Shown: positions 8,448 to 17,665 of the stretch, piece by piece
Layout: each line of letters opens with the position of its first letter
How positions within the stretch are numbered: the stretch's first letter is position 1
Assembly: GCF_004135975.1 (NCBI RefSeq)
Contig: NZ_CP026538.1
Coordinates: 248,001-312,000, forward strand
Direction of reading: 5' to 3'
Origin: Solidesulfovibrio carbinolicus
GTDB lineage: Bacteria; Desulfobacterota; Desulfovibrionia; Desulfovibrionales; Desulfovibrionaceae
Length of the DNA: 64,000 nt
Notes under the pieces: generated by a model
What the model saw: only the letters and a program-made list of their open reading frames with translations
Database searches by the model: none
What the model was told of the DNA's origin: nothing
Translations under genes and position numbers: made by a program

Positions 8448-9962
8448 ATGTCCAAAGTCTATCTCATCGGAGCCGGTCCGGGCGATCCGGGCCTTTTGAC
8501 CCTTCGCGCCAAGGAACTCCTCGAAACGGCCGATGTCGTGGTCTACGACTATCTGGCCAACAAGGCCTTCCTGGATTTCTGCCGCAAGGACGCGGAAATC
8601 TATTACGTCGGCAAGAAGGGCGGCGACCACACCCTGCCCCAGGACAAGATCAACGACCTGCTGGTGGACATGGCCAAGTCCGGCAAGGTGGTGGCCCGCC
8701 TCAAAGGCGGCGATCCCTTTGTCTTTGGCCGGGGCGGCGAGGAAGCCGAGGAGCTCATCGCCGCCGGTTGCGACTTCGAGGTCGTGCCCGGCGTCACCTC
8801 GGCCGTGGCCGCGCCGGCTTATGCCGGCATCCCCATCACCCACCGCTCGTTTACCTCGTCGGTGTCGTTTATTACCGGCCACGAGGACCCGACCAAGACC
8901 GAAAGCTCGCTCAATTGGGAAGCTTTCGCCAAGTCCGGCTCCACCCTGGTCTTTTTCATGGGCGTGAAAAACCTGCCCCATATCACCGAAAATCTCATGA
9001 AGGCCGGGATGCCCGGCGACACCCCGGCCGCCCTGGTGCGCTGGGGCACCACCTGCCGTCATCGCAGCCTGGTGGCCACCGTGGCCACCATGCCCGAGGA
9101 AGCCCAGAAACACGGCTTCGCCCCGCCGTCGCTGTTTGTCGTCGGCGGCGTGGCCACGCTCCACGACAAGCTGGCCTGGTACGAAAAGCGCGCCCTTCTC
9201 GGCAAGGGCGTGGTCGTCACCCGCAGCCGCGAGCAGGCCAGTGATTTGACCCGCCTGCTGGGGGCCGAAGGGGCTTGCTGCTACGAGTTCCCGGCCATCG
9301 AGATCGCGCCGCTGACCGACGTCGCTCCGGTCGACGCGGCCATCGACAGCCTCTACGACAACGACTGGGTCGTCTTCACCTCGGCCAACGGCGTGGACTG
9401 CTTTTTCGAGCGCATTGACGCCAAGGGCCTGGACGCCCGGGCCTTCGCCGGCATCCGCATCGCCGCCATCGGGCCGGCCACGGCCAAAAAGCTCGCCGAA
9501 CGGGGGCTTCGGGCCGATTTCATCCCCGAGCGCTTCGTGGCCGAATCCGTGGTCGAGGGACTGCTCGCCCAGGACGTGGCCGGCAAGAAGGTGCTCATCC
9601 CCCGCGCCCGCGAAGCCCGGGACGTGCTGCCCGAAAAGCTGGCCGAAGCCGGCTGCACGGTCACCGTGCTGCCGGTCTACGACACCCGGCCCGTGGACCA
9701 GGACCCGGCCGAGATCATCCAGGCCGTGAAAAACGGCGAGATCCACTACGTCACCTTCACCTCGTCCTCGACGGTGAAGAACTTCTTCGCCCAGATTCCG
9801 CCCGAGGTGCTCAAGGCCTCGGCCGTCAAGACCGCCTGCATCGGCCCCATCACGGCCGCCACCTTGGCCGAATACGGGTTCACGCCGGACGTCAACGCCG
9901 CCGCCTACACCGTGCCGGCCCTGGCCCAGGCTGTCATCGACGACGCGAGGCGCGGCGCGTGA
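8448..9962 (+). CDS. cobA-hemD: Fused uroporphyrinogen-III C-methyltransferase / uroporphyrinogen-III synthase
   Basis: 504 residues. Residues ~1-240 are SUMT (CobA): VYLIGAGPGDPGLLTLRA, the glycine-rich LKGGDPFVFGRGGEE and the VVPGVTSAVAAPAYAGIPIT motif. Residues ~250-500 are HemD (VVVTRSREQASDLTRLLGA ... VFTSANGVDCFF ... FTSSSTVKNFF). The HemD half closes hydroxymethylbilane to uroporphyrinogen III and the SUMT half makes precorrin-2, feeding siroheme, cobalamin and the siroheme-dependent heme route of sulfate reducers. The start at 8448 is preceded by AAAGGCGGG. It overlaps purN by 3 bp. Confidence 0.95.
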   Translation: MSKVYLIGAGPGDPGLLTLRAKELLETADVVVYDYLANKAFLDFCRKDAEIYYVGKKGGDHTLPQDKINDLLVDMAKSGKVVARLKGGDPFVFGRGGEEAEELIAAGCDFEVVPGVTSAVAAPAYAGIPITHRSFTSSVSFITGHEDPTKTESSLNWEAFAKSGSTLVFFMGVKNLPHITENLMKAGMPGDTPAALVRWGTTCRHRSLVATVATMPEEAQKHGFAPPSLFVVGGVATLHDKLAWYEKRALLGKGVVVTRSREQASDLTRLLGAEGACCYEFPAIEIAPLTDVAPVDAAIDSLYDNDWVVFTSANGVDCFFERIDAKGLDARAFAGIRIAAIGPATAKKLAERGLRADFIPERFVAESVVEGLLAQDVAGKKVLIPRAREARDVLPEKLAEAGCTVTVLPVYDTRPVDQDPAEIIQAVKNGEIHYVTFTSSSTVKNFFAQIPPEVLKASAVKTACIGPITAATLAEYGFTPDVNAAAYTVPALAQAVIDDARRGA

Positions 9963-10639
9963 CGCTCCCCCTTGCCGTCCTCGCGTCCGGCGGCGGGTCC
10001 AACCTGCAAGCCATCATCGACCGTATCGAGGAAGGCAAGATCGCGGCACGCATCGTCGCCGTCGTGTCCAACAAACCCCAGGCGCGGGCGCTTTCGCGCG
10101 CCCGCGCCCACGGCATCCCGGCCATCGCCCTGCCCCAGGACGACTACCCGGACCGGGCCGCCTACGACGCGGCGCTGCTGGCCGCCGTCCAGGACTCCGG
10201 GGCCCAGGCCGTGATCCTGGCCGGCTACCTGCGCCTGCTCGCCGCGCCCTTTATCGCTGCTTTCCGAAACCGCATCCTCAACATCCACCCGGCGCTGCTG
10301 CCAAGCTTCCCCGGCCTGCGCGTCCAGGCCGCCGCCGCCTCCTACGGCGTCACCATCGCCGGAGCCACCGTGCATTTCGTGGACGAGGAAATGGACAGCG
10401 GCCCCATCGTCATCCAGGCCGCCGTGCCGGCCGGCCCAGACGATGACGGCGAAAGCCTCGCCGCGCGCATCCTGACCCTTGAACACCGCATCTACCCCCA
10501 GGCCGTGGCCTGGCTGGCCGCCGGCCGACTGGCCATCGCCGGCCGCAAGACGCGCCTGGCCCCATCCTCCCTGCCGCCCGCCGATCTGGCTACGGTGTCG
10601 CCCTGCCTGGTGAACCCGATGCTGGAGGAAGGATTTTAG
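9959..10639 (+). CDS. purN: Phosphoribosylglycinamide formyltransferase
   Basis: 226 residues from a GTG whose bases overlap the cobA-hemD stop (GTGA), so the two are translationally coupled. The GAR transformylase fold is clear: LPLAVLASGGGSNLQAIIDR at the N-terminus, the catalytic NIHPALLPSFPG (Asn-His), and GATVHFVDEEMDSGPII with the catalytic Asp. The enzyme transfers formyl from 10-formyl-tetrahydrofolate to GAR in purine synthesis. The C-terminal tail is slightly longer than usual. Confidence 0.93.
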   Translation: MTLPLAVLASGGGSNLQAIIDRIEEGKIAARIVAVVSNKPQARALSRARAHGIPAIALPQDDYPDRAAYDAALLAAVQDSGAQAVILAGYLRLLAAPFIAAFRNRILNIHPALLPSFPGLRVQAAAASYGVTIAGATVHFVDEEMDSGPIVIQAAVPAGPDDDGESLAARILTLEHRIYPQAVAWLAAGRLAIAGRKTRLAPSSLPPADLATVSPCLVNPMLEEGF

Positions 10640-10688
10640 GGGCGCGTGAGGGAGTGAGGGGAAGATGGGAAGAGAGAAGAGGGAAGAT

Positions 10689-10733
10689 GCCTCCGGCGGC
10701 TGGGGGCCTGAGGCCCCCAGACCCCCCATATGG
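10689..10733 (-). repeat. Class A hairpin repeat
   Basis: Reads on the minus strand as CCATATGGGGGGTCT, then GGGGGCCTCAGGCCCCC, then AGCCGCCGGAGGC. The core is a 7-bp GC stem. Other copies are at 30134, 33667 and 34994. Here the pair flanking the stem is T-A instead of the C-G of the 30134 and 34994 copies, a compensatory change. Confidence 0.75.
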
Positions 10734-10797
10734 GGAAAAGTTTAAGGGGGGCGGCGGCAGGGTGGAGAAAAAGATTTCGATCTGAACAACGATTCGC

Positions 10798-13700
10798 ATG
10801 ACAAAATGTAATACGAACCAGCCCCTCCCCCCATCCAGGGGGTCCGGGGGGGATGATCCCCCCCGGCGGGTCCAGGGCAGAGCCCTGGTCTTCCTCTATC
10901 TCATCCCCCTCGCCATCGTCGCGGCCTTCGCGCTGCTCTCCTGGCGCGGCATCCTTTGGACGCCGGGGCATGTCTACCAGAACTGGGACCGGGTGCCGAC
11001 GCCCTACGCCGAGGAGATGCGCCAAGTCGCCGACATCTCCAAGCACGCCTGGGCCTCCAAGTACGACATGGGCGCGCCGGGCGCGTTTTCCGGCATCACC
11101 CGCTGGTTCGACCTCGTCACCCGCGACGCCGGGTCATACCTGGGCGGCCCCTTTATCGTGCGCTGGGAAGGCCCGGTCTATGCCGTGGCCGGGGCCGGCG
11201 GCGTGGCCGTGCTGTGTCGCCTCTTGGGCCTGGGGCTGTGGCCCACGGTCTTGGCCGCCATGGTCTTTGCCTTCAATCCGCGCCAGTTTTCCATGGCCGT
11301 GGCCGGCCATGTGGAAGAGAGCGGTTTTGCCCTGGCCATCGTCCCTTGGGTGCTGGCCTTGCTCTTTCGGGCGGCGGCCGATCCGTCCGCGCGCCGGTTT
11401 CTCGCCTGTACGCTGACAGCCGGTCTGCTTGGGGCCTTGGCCTGCTCGGCCTCACCCTTTGGCATCGTGTTTTATGGCTCGTTCACCGCACTTTTCACCC
11501 TCGGCCAGACCGTCGCCCGGCGAAGCTGGCGTCCGGCCCTGGCCTTTGCCCTGGCCGGCGGCGTGGCGCTCTTTCTCCATCTGCACTGGCTGGTTCCGGC
11601 GGCCAGCTCCATCATCCACGCCGCCGATTTCAAGCATCACCAGACCAAGGAAGAGATCAACGACCATTACCAGGGCATTTATCGCCGCTATTCCGCGCCG
11701 CTTCGCCAAGCCATGCTCGGCCACACCGACAATTATGGCATGGGCACGGAATACGCCTATCCGGTAACGCTCAAAGACAACCCCGAGTGGGTGGCCGCGG
11801 CCCTGGCCTTGCTCGGGCTGGCGATTCTCGGCGGCTTTGGCCGCGTGCCGAACAGAGGCATCAAATATTTCGCCGCCTTGTGCCTGCTCATGGGCTTTAT
11901 CTGTCTGGCCGGCAACAAGACGCTCGCCGGCGCGGTGTTTTACGAGAAGTTTTTAAACCGCGTGCCGATCCTGTTTTTCCAGATGGCCCGGCCGGCCCGC
12001 TGGCTGCCGGTCTATTATTTCGGCTTGGCCCTGCTGGCCGGCCTGGGGTTGGCCCGGCTTTTGGAATGGAGCAAGGGCAGCCGCCTCAACCGGGCCACGA
12101 CCCTGGCCTTTGGGGCCGCCGTCCTGGTCGTCTACCTGCACCCCTACTGGACCGGCCAGTTGACCCGGCCTCAGAACGCCACCTCCCAGACCATGGCCAT
12201 GATGCCCCAGCCGCTGTCCCCGGCCGAGGGCACCCTCTCGAAATATTTCACCAATGACCCCGACGACTACCGGGTGACGGTCTGGCCCACCATCGCCGGT
12301 CCCACCGGCGACGTGCCCGAACCGCCGAACAACGGGCTGACCCGCAATTTCGCCCTGCTCGGCAAGGACGGCATCATCGGCCCCACCTACATCGGTGAAC
12401 CCTACAGCATGTACCTGCTTGGGCTTTTGCACCGGCCCTGGCCGGTCACCGACGCCTTTGGCCGGCTGCTGGGGCTGGCCGCCGTCAAACGGGTCGTCTA
12501 CAACCAGACCAACCCCTATCTGTCCTATGGCTCGTTTGGCTGGATGCCGACCACCAAGCGCGGGCCGGAAACGCTGTTCGATCCCGGCGATTTGATTGGC
12601 CCCTTCATCGCCGCCCAGCGCGATCTGGTGGTCGATCCCGACCTGGCCGCGCCGCCTGAAGCCGTGCTTCGCAACACCGACTTCCTGCCGCGCCTGCGCC
12701 TGACCCAGGGGGCGCGTCTGGCCGCCGGCGGTTTTCCGCTGCTGTTGTCCCTGGCCAACGCCAGCCGGCCCCAGTGGGCCGACGAGGCGCTGTTCTTCGG
12801 GGCCGACGTCACCGAGGCCGAACTCAAAACGCTGGGACCGGGTTTTGGCGGCCTGACCGTGGCCGGCGGGGCCACGCCCGAACTGCTGCTGCCGTTCCTG
12901 CCGGCCGACGCCTACCAGGGAGCGGCGTCAGCCACCCTGGAAGGCGCGTTCGGGCCGTTGGCCCCCCGCCAGCTTGACGATCCTCGTCATGGCGGCTCGG
13001 TGCTGGAAAAGGCCGCCCGCATAAGCGAAGGTCCGGGCGTGGCCCGGTTTGCGCTGATCGGCCACGGGACCCTACACCTGTTCCTGCGGGCCGGGGCCGA
13101 GAGCTTTGCCGGCACGGCCAAGGTGAGCCTCGACGGCGCGCCCGTGGCCGAGCTGGCCGCCGGCCCCCTGGGGCGCGGCATCGACTGGATCGACTGCGGC
13201 ACGGCCACTTTCGAGCCGGGACCGCCCCATGAGCTGGCCGTGGAAATTCCCGGCCGGGGCGTCATCGTCTCGGGGCTCCTTGCCGTGCCCGAGGAAGCTT
13301 ACGCTGACGCCCGGGGCCAACTGGCCGCCCTGGCCGGCGGCAAGGTCCGGGTGGTGGCCGAGGCCGAGGAAGCAACCGAAGCGCCGGTCTCGCCCATGGC
13401 CCCCAAGCTTTTCGTGCCGCTTTTGGCCCAGGGCGCGGACGTGACCGTGACCAGCGAAAACGCCCGTCTCGATCTCGCCGACCCGCGCGGGGCCGGGGTG
13501 GTGGCCGTGGAAGGCGACGCTCCGGGCGAGGTGGTCTATACCGTGCGCTTCCCCGAGCCGGTTGCGGGGCTGACGCTGGAAAGCTATCCGCGCCTTTTCG
13601 GCGACAAGGTCCAGACGTCCTACGTGGCGGCCTCGGCCTCCGTGGACGGCGGCCCGTCCAAGCTCCTGTACCGGGTGGAGGGGAGCCGTGACGACCGCTG

Positions 13701-14490
13701 GGAGGACGTCTACAAGCGCCGCATGGTTTCCGAGATCAAGGGGCCGGCCACCACCGTCACCATCCGCTTCGCCATGCGCCAGGCCCAGCTGTCTTCCCAG
13801 GTCAATTCCCCCAACCAGCCCATGCGGCTGGTGGCCGACACCCCCGTTCCCGGCCGGGCCGTGCTGTCCTTTGGCGCGGCGGCCCGGCTGCCGGCCACCC
13901 TGGCCGTGGCCGTGCCCGTGGCCGGGGACTACGCCGCCACCTTGCGGCTGGTGGGCAAGGCCGGGGACACGGTCAAACTGCCGGACGGCCGTTCGGTGGT
14001 CCTGACCAAGGACGGCCGCAATGACGTCCCGACCGGGACGGCGCGGCCCGGAGCCGACGGCTTGGTCCGTTTGGCCCTTGACGGGCCGGCCACCGTGGCC
14101 TGCGACGCCGTGGAGCTGACCCTGGGCGAGACAGGCGGCCCGGTTGCCGGCGCGGACATTGCCTACAAGCGCCAAAACGCTGGCCGCTACGACCTGACCT
14201 TGCCGGCTGGCGGCGGCTTTCTGGTTTTCTCCGAAGCTTTTCACCCCGGCTGGGGGCTGGCGATCGGAGGCAAGTCGTTGACCCCGCTTAAAGGTCTGGG
14301 ATTTATCAATGTCTACAATCTGCCGTCCGGCGCGTCCGGCCCGGCCGAGCTGCTTTATCGTGACGAGGCCATCATGGCCAGGCTCGTGCCCGTCATGAAC
14401 GCCGGCTGGATCGTGCTGACGCTAATGACCCTGGCTCTTTTCGTGCCGGACCTGCTGCCCGGCCGGCGAAAGCACCCCCGGGCCGATTGA
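10798..14490 (+). CDS. GT-C-type membrane glycosyltransferase, AftD-like
   Basis: 1230 residues. The N-terminal ~460 residues carry about 10 membrane segments with GT-C features, including an early loop with acidic residues (HVYQNWDRVPTPYAEEM) and a later KFLNRVPILFFQMARPARW. The remaining ~750 residues are beta-rich carbohydrate-binding-like modules. A last domain holds FSEAFHPGWGLAI near residue 1145 and one terminal membrane helix. The build (polytopic GT-C then large soluble region) resembles mycobacterial AftD arabinofuranosyltransferase and YfhO-type proteins; that comparison is from memory. The start is uncertain: no good Shine-Dalgarno precedes ATG 10798, and codons ~14-31 come from a class B repeat. 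Confidence 0.7.
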   Translation: MTKCNTNQPLPPSRGSGGDDPPRRVQGRALVFLYLIPLAIVAAFALLSWRGILWTPGHVYQNWDRVPTPYAEEMRQVADISKHAWASKYDMGAPGAFSGITRWFDLVTRDAGSYLGGPFIVRWEGPVYAVAGAGGVAVLCRLLGLGLWPTVLAAMVFAFNPRQFSMAVAGHVEESGFALAIVPWVLALLFRAAADPSARRFLACTLTAGLLGALACSASPFGIVFYGSFTALFTLGQTVARRSWRPALAFALAGGVALFLHLHWLVPAASSIIHAADFKHHQTKEEINDHYQGIYRRYSAPLRQAMLGHTDNYGMGTEYAYPVTLKDNPEWVAAALALLGLAILGGFGRVPNRGIKYFAALCLLMGFICLAGNKTLAGAVFYEKFLNRVPILFFQMARPARWLPVYYFGLALLAGLGLARLLEWSKGSRLNRATTLAFGAAVLVVYLHPYWTGQLTRPQNATSQTMAMMPQPLSPAEGTLSKYFTNDPDDYRVTVWPTIAGPTGDVPEPPNNGLTRNFALLGKDGIIGPTYIGEPYSMYLLGLLHRPWPVTDAFGRLLGLAAVKRVVYNQTNPYLSYGSFGWMPTTKRGPETLFDPGDLIGPFIAAQRDLVVDPDLAAPPEAVLRNTDFLPRLRLTQGARLAAGGFPLLLSLANASRPQWADEALFFGADVTEAELKTLGPGFGGLTVAGGATPELLLPFLPADAYQGAASATLEGAFGPLAPRQLDDPRHGGSVLEKAARISEGPGVARFALIGHGTLHLFLRAGAESFAGTAKVSLDGAPVAELAAGPLGRGIDWIDCGTATFEPGPPHELAVEIPGRGVIVSGLLAVPEEAYADARGQLAALAGGKVRVVAEAEEATEAPVSPMAPKLFVPLLAQGADVTVTSENARLDLADPRGAGVVAVEGDAPGEVVYTVRFPEPVAGLTLESYPRLFGDKVQTSYVAASASVDGGPSKLLYRVEGSRDDRWEDVYKRRMVSEIKGPATTVTIRFAMRQAQLSSQVNSPNQPMRLVADTPVPGRAVLSFGAAARLPATLAVAVPVAGDYAATLRLVGKAGDTVKLPDGRSVVLTKDGRNDVPTGTARPGADGLVRLALDGPATVACDAVELTLGETGGPVAGADIAYKRQNAGRYDLTLPAGGGFLVFSEAFHPGWGLAIGGKSLTPLKGLGFINVYNLPSGASGPAELLYRDEAIMARLVPVMNAGWIVLTLMTLALFVPDLLPGRRKHPRAD
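10838..10888 (-). repeat. Class B two-hairpin repeat inside the 5' end of a CDS
   Basis: Contains GGGGTCC, a GGGGGG/CCCCCC hairpin around GATGAT, the GGCGGGT linker, then CCAGGGC-AGA-GCCCTGG. The same layout is seen at 29793, 30869 and 48653. Here it encodes residues ~14-31 of the AftD-like protein. Confidence 0.7.
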
Positions 14491-14546
14491 AGCCCGGGGC
14501 GATCCCGGCTATGGTCCGGCCTCCCGGCGAGGCCGGTTGGAGCGCT

Positions 14547-15455
14547 ATGCCGAAAACCACGTCGCGGACCGCCGCCTACCTGAAGCTGGCCCGGCCGCAC
14601 CAGTACGTCAAAAACGCCTTTGTCTTCCTGCCGCTGTTTTTTGGCTGGAAGCTCACCGACCCGGCGGCGCTGTGGAGCGCCTGCCTGGCCTTTGCCGCGT
14701 TCTGTCTGGCCGCCAGCGCCGTCTATGTCGTCAATGACTTAAAAGACGTCGAGGAAGACCGGGCCCATCCCACCAAGCGCAACCGCCCCCTGGCCTCGGG
14801 CGCGCTGACCCCGGGGCAGGGCCTGCGGTTCGCCGGCGTGCTTCTGGCCGGCGCGGCCGGTCTGACCCTCGTTCTGGGGTCGGGCGGCTTTGCCGCCATC
14901 CTGGCCGGCTATCTCGTCATTAACGCCCTCTACAGCTTTGCCCTCAAGCACAAGGCGCTCATTGATCTGGCCTGCATTGCCGTGGGCTTTGTGCTGCGGG
15001 TGTTCGCCGGCGGCGTGGTCACGGCCGTGACCCCCAGCCATTGGATCGTGCTCATGACGTTCCTGCTGGCGCTGTTTCTCGGCTTTGCCAAGCGCCGCGA
15101 CGACCTGCTGCTGTCGGCCGCCGGCTGCGAGAAAACGCGGCGGTCGCTCGACGGCTACAACCTGGAGTTCGTCTCGGCCTCCATGATCATCATGGCGGCG
15201 GTTGTCATCGTGAGCTACATCCTCTACACGCTTTCCCCCGAGGTCATCGCCAAGCATGGCTCGGACAAGCTGTACCTGACCGCCATTTTCGTCATCCTCG
15301 GCGTCCTGCGCTACTTGCAGATTACCCTGGTCGAGTGCAAAAGCGGTTCACCGACCCTGGTGCTGTTGCGCGACGGCTTCATCCAGGCCTCCCTGGGGCT
15401 GTGGATCGTCAGCTTTTACCTTATCCTCTATGTGGAGCGTGTCCGGAATCCATGA
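14547..15455 (+). CDS. UbiA-family polyprenyl-phosphate phosphoribosyltransferase (DPPR synthase-like)
   Basis: 302 residues from ATG 14547, preceded by GGAG; earlier in-frame TTG (14487) and ATG (14511) have no ribosome site. It is a polytopic UbiA-fold protein. The Mg/pyrophosphate motif is N63-D64-x2-D67-x3-D71 (VVNDLKDVEED), followed by RAHPTKRNRPLASG, the pattern of decaprenyl-phosphate 5-phosphoribosyltransferases. Such enzymes move phosphoribose from PRPP to a polyprenyl phosphate, the first step to lipid-linked ribose or arabinose donors. It follows the AftD-like gene and overlaps the radical SAM-SDR gene by 4 bp. Confidence 0.85.
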   Translation: MPKTTSRTAAYLKLARPHQYVKNAFVFLPLFFGWKLTDPAALWSACLAFAAFCLAASAVYVVNDLKDVEEDRAHPTKRNRPLASGALTPGQGLRFAGVLLAGAAGLTLVLGSGGFAAILAGYLVINALYSFALKHKALIDLACIAVGFVLRVFAGGVVTAVTPSHWIVLMTFLLALFLGFAKRRDDLLLSAAGCEKTRRSLDGYNLEFVSASMIIMAAVVIVSYILYTLSPEVIAKHGSDKLYLTAIFVILGVLRYLQITLVECKSGSPTLVLLRDGFIQASLGLWIVSFYLILYVERVRNP

Positions 15456-17665
15456 AGAAAATCATGCTGTTCTATCCGCCGGGGCGGTTTTACCAGCGCG
15501 GCGAGGACCGTTCCCAGGGCAACGTGGAGCAGTCCACGGCCACGTCCATGCGCGCGCCCAACGACCTGGGCTACGCCGCCGCCACCCTCAAGCAGGAAGG
15601 GTTTGCCGTTTTCCTGCGCGACTACCAGACCGAGCGCTGCGCCCCGGCCGATCTGCTGGCCGATTTCGACCGCGAGGCCCCGGACGGCATCTTCGTCAGC
15701 ATCACCAACTCTACCATTTTCAACGATCTGACCCTGGTGCGGCAGCTGAAGGCCAAAAAGCCCGACCTTCTGGTCATGCTCAAGGGTGCGATCTTCTTTG
15801 ACCCCGACGAGGCGCTCCTGGCCCAGCTCGATCTGGCCGACGTCACCTACCTGATCGGCCTGGAATCCGACTTCATCGTCGGCAAGCTCGCCAAGGCCCA
15901 TTTCGACGCTCCGGCCGGCGTGCCGGCCATTCGCGGCATCCTCTTTAAAAAGGACGGCGTCTGGACCAAGACCGACTTCGCCTCCTGGGAGACCGACCTC
16001 GACAGCCTGCCGTTTCCCGACCGTAGCCTGATCAAAAACGCCCTCTACGTGCGCCCCGACACCGGCGAACCCCAGGCCACCATCGCCACCTCGCGCGGCT
16101 GCCCCTCAGCCTGCATCTTCTGCATGACCCCGAAGATTTCCGGCAAAAAGCTGCGCCTGCGCTCGCCGGAAAACATTCTGGCCGAACTCACCGACTGCTA
16201 CGCCAACCACGGCATCCGCGACTTCTTCTTCAAGTCCGACACCTTCACCTTTGACCCGACCTGGACCCAGGCCGTGTGCCAGGCCATCCTTGCTTCCCCC
16301 CTGGCCGGCAAGATCCGCTGGGTGGCCAACTCCAAGGTCAAGCCCCTGGACAAGGACACGCTGGTCCTCATGAAAAAGGCCGGTTGCTGGCTGGTGGCCT
16401 TTGGCTACGAGTCGGGCAGCCCGGAAACGCTGTCGCGCATCCACAAGAACACAACAACCAACGACAACCTTCAGGCCACCAAATGGGCCAAGGAAGCGGG
16501 GCTGCTCACCTTCGGCTTCTTCCTCATCGGCCTGCCCTGGGAAACCAGGGAACACCTCGAAGCCACGCGTCAGCACATCTTCGAGCTGGACAACGATTTC
16601 CTGGAACTCCACATCGCCATTCCCTATTACGGCACCCGGCTCAATGAAATCGCCCGCGAAGAGGGGCTTTTGCCCGGCTCGGTCCTGGGCAAGGACTATT
16701 TCAACGCCCCAACCGTCGGCACGAGCACGCTCTCCATGGAAGAAATCGAGGCCTTCCGCAAAAAAACGCTCCTCGATTTCCACCTGCGCCCGTCCTACAT
16801 CACCCGCAAGCTCGTCCAGGCCGGCGGCAACCCCAAAATCATCGCCAACTACGCCCGCTTCGGCCTGCGGCTGCTCAAAAACACCCTCATGCCGCCCAAG
16901 CGCCCGCGCGCTTTGACCCCGGACGGCACGCCGCCCCACGTTGCCATTCTCGGCGCCAATTCCGACATCGCCCTGGCCCTGGCCCGCCAGCTGGCCGCGC
17001 AGGACCACGCCTCCCTGGTGCTGGCCTCCCGCGACCAGGATCGGCTCAATGTCGCCGCCGTGGATCTGGCCAAGGATTGCGACACGGACGTCAGCGTGCG
17101 CCATTTCGACGCCCTGGATTTCGCCGGCCACGCCGCCTTTTTCGATTCCCTGGACCCCATGCCCGACGTCCTGGTCCTGGCCTTCGGGCTGCTCGGCGAC
17201 CAGCAGTCCGGCCAGCGCGATTTCGCCGCCGCCCGCGCGGTCATCGACACCAACTTCACCGCCGCCGCCTCCGTCCTCGAAATCGCCGCCGACCGCTTCG
17301 CCAAGCGCGGCCACGGCACCATCGTCGGCCTGACCTCCCCGGCCGGCGAGCGCGGCCGCAAGAGCAACTACCTCTACGGCGCGGCCAAGGCCGGGCTGAC
17401 CACGCTGCTTTCCGGCCTGCGCCACCGCCTGGCCGGCACAGGCGTGCGCGTCGTCACCGTCATCCCCGGCTGGACCAAGACCCGCATGACCGCCGCCGCG
17501 CCCACCCCCGCGCGCCTTACCGCCTCGCCCGAACGCGTGGCCGGCGACATCCGCAAAGCCCTTCACGGCAAGGGCGACGTCCTCTATACCCCGTGGTTCT
17601 GGCGGCCCATCATGGCCCTGGTGCGCGCGCTCCCCGAAAAACTCTTCGTCAAAACGAATCTCTAA
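15452..17665 (+). CDS. Fusion: B12-binding-type radical SAM enzyme + SDR oxidoreductase
   Basis: 737 residues from ATG 15452 (ATGA overlap with the UbiA gene). Residues ~1-160 look like a cobalamin-binding-type domain (KKIMLFYPPGRFYQRGEDRS; ADLLADFDREAPDGIFVSIT). The radical SAM domain carries C217-x3-C221-x2-C224 (GCPSACIFC) and runs to about residue 440. After a linker, residues ~496-737 are a short-chain dehydrogenase with VAILGANSDIALALARQL and the catalytic pair Y642-x3-K646 (YLYGAAK). The SDR half looks like DprE2-type 2-keto-pentose reductases, which suits the UbiA neighbour. The fusion is unusual. Substrate is inferred only. Confidence 0.8.
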   Translation: MKKIMLFYPPGRFYQRGEDRSQGNVEQSTATSMRAPNDLGYAAATLKQEGFAVFLRDYQTERCAPADLLADFDREAPDGIFVSITNSTIFNDLTLVRQLKAKKPDLLVMLKGAIFFDPDEALLAQLDLADVTYLIGLESDFIVGKLAKAHFDAPAGVPAIRGILFKKDGVWTKTDFASWETDLDSLPFPDRSLIKNALYVRPDTGEPQATIATSRGCPSACIFCMTPKISGKKLRLRSPENILAELTDCYANHGIRDFFFKSDTFTFDPTWTQAVCQAILASPLAGKIRWVANSKVKPLDKDTLVLMKKAGCWLVAFGYESGSPETLSRIHKNTTTNDNLQATKWAKEAGLLTFGFFLIGLPWETREHLEATRQHIFELDNDFLELHIAIPYYGTRLNEIAREEGLLPGSVLGKDYFNAPTVGTSTLSMEEIEAFRKKTLLDFHLRPSYITRKLVQAGGNPKIIANYARFGLRLLKNTLMPPKRPRALTPDGTPPHVAILGANSDIALALARQLAAQDHASLVLASRDQDRLNVAAVDLAKDCDTDVSVRHFDALDFAGHAAFFDSLDPMPDVLVLAFGLLGDQQSGQRDFAAARAVIDTNFTAAASVLEIAADRFAKRGHGTIVGLTSPAGERGRKSNYLYGAAKAGLTTLLSGLRHRLAGTGVRVVTVIPGWTKTRMTAAAPTPARLTASPERVAGDIRKALHGKGDVLYTPWFWRPIMALVRALPEKLFVKTNL

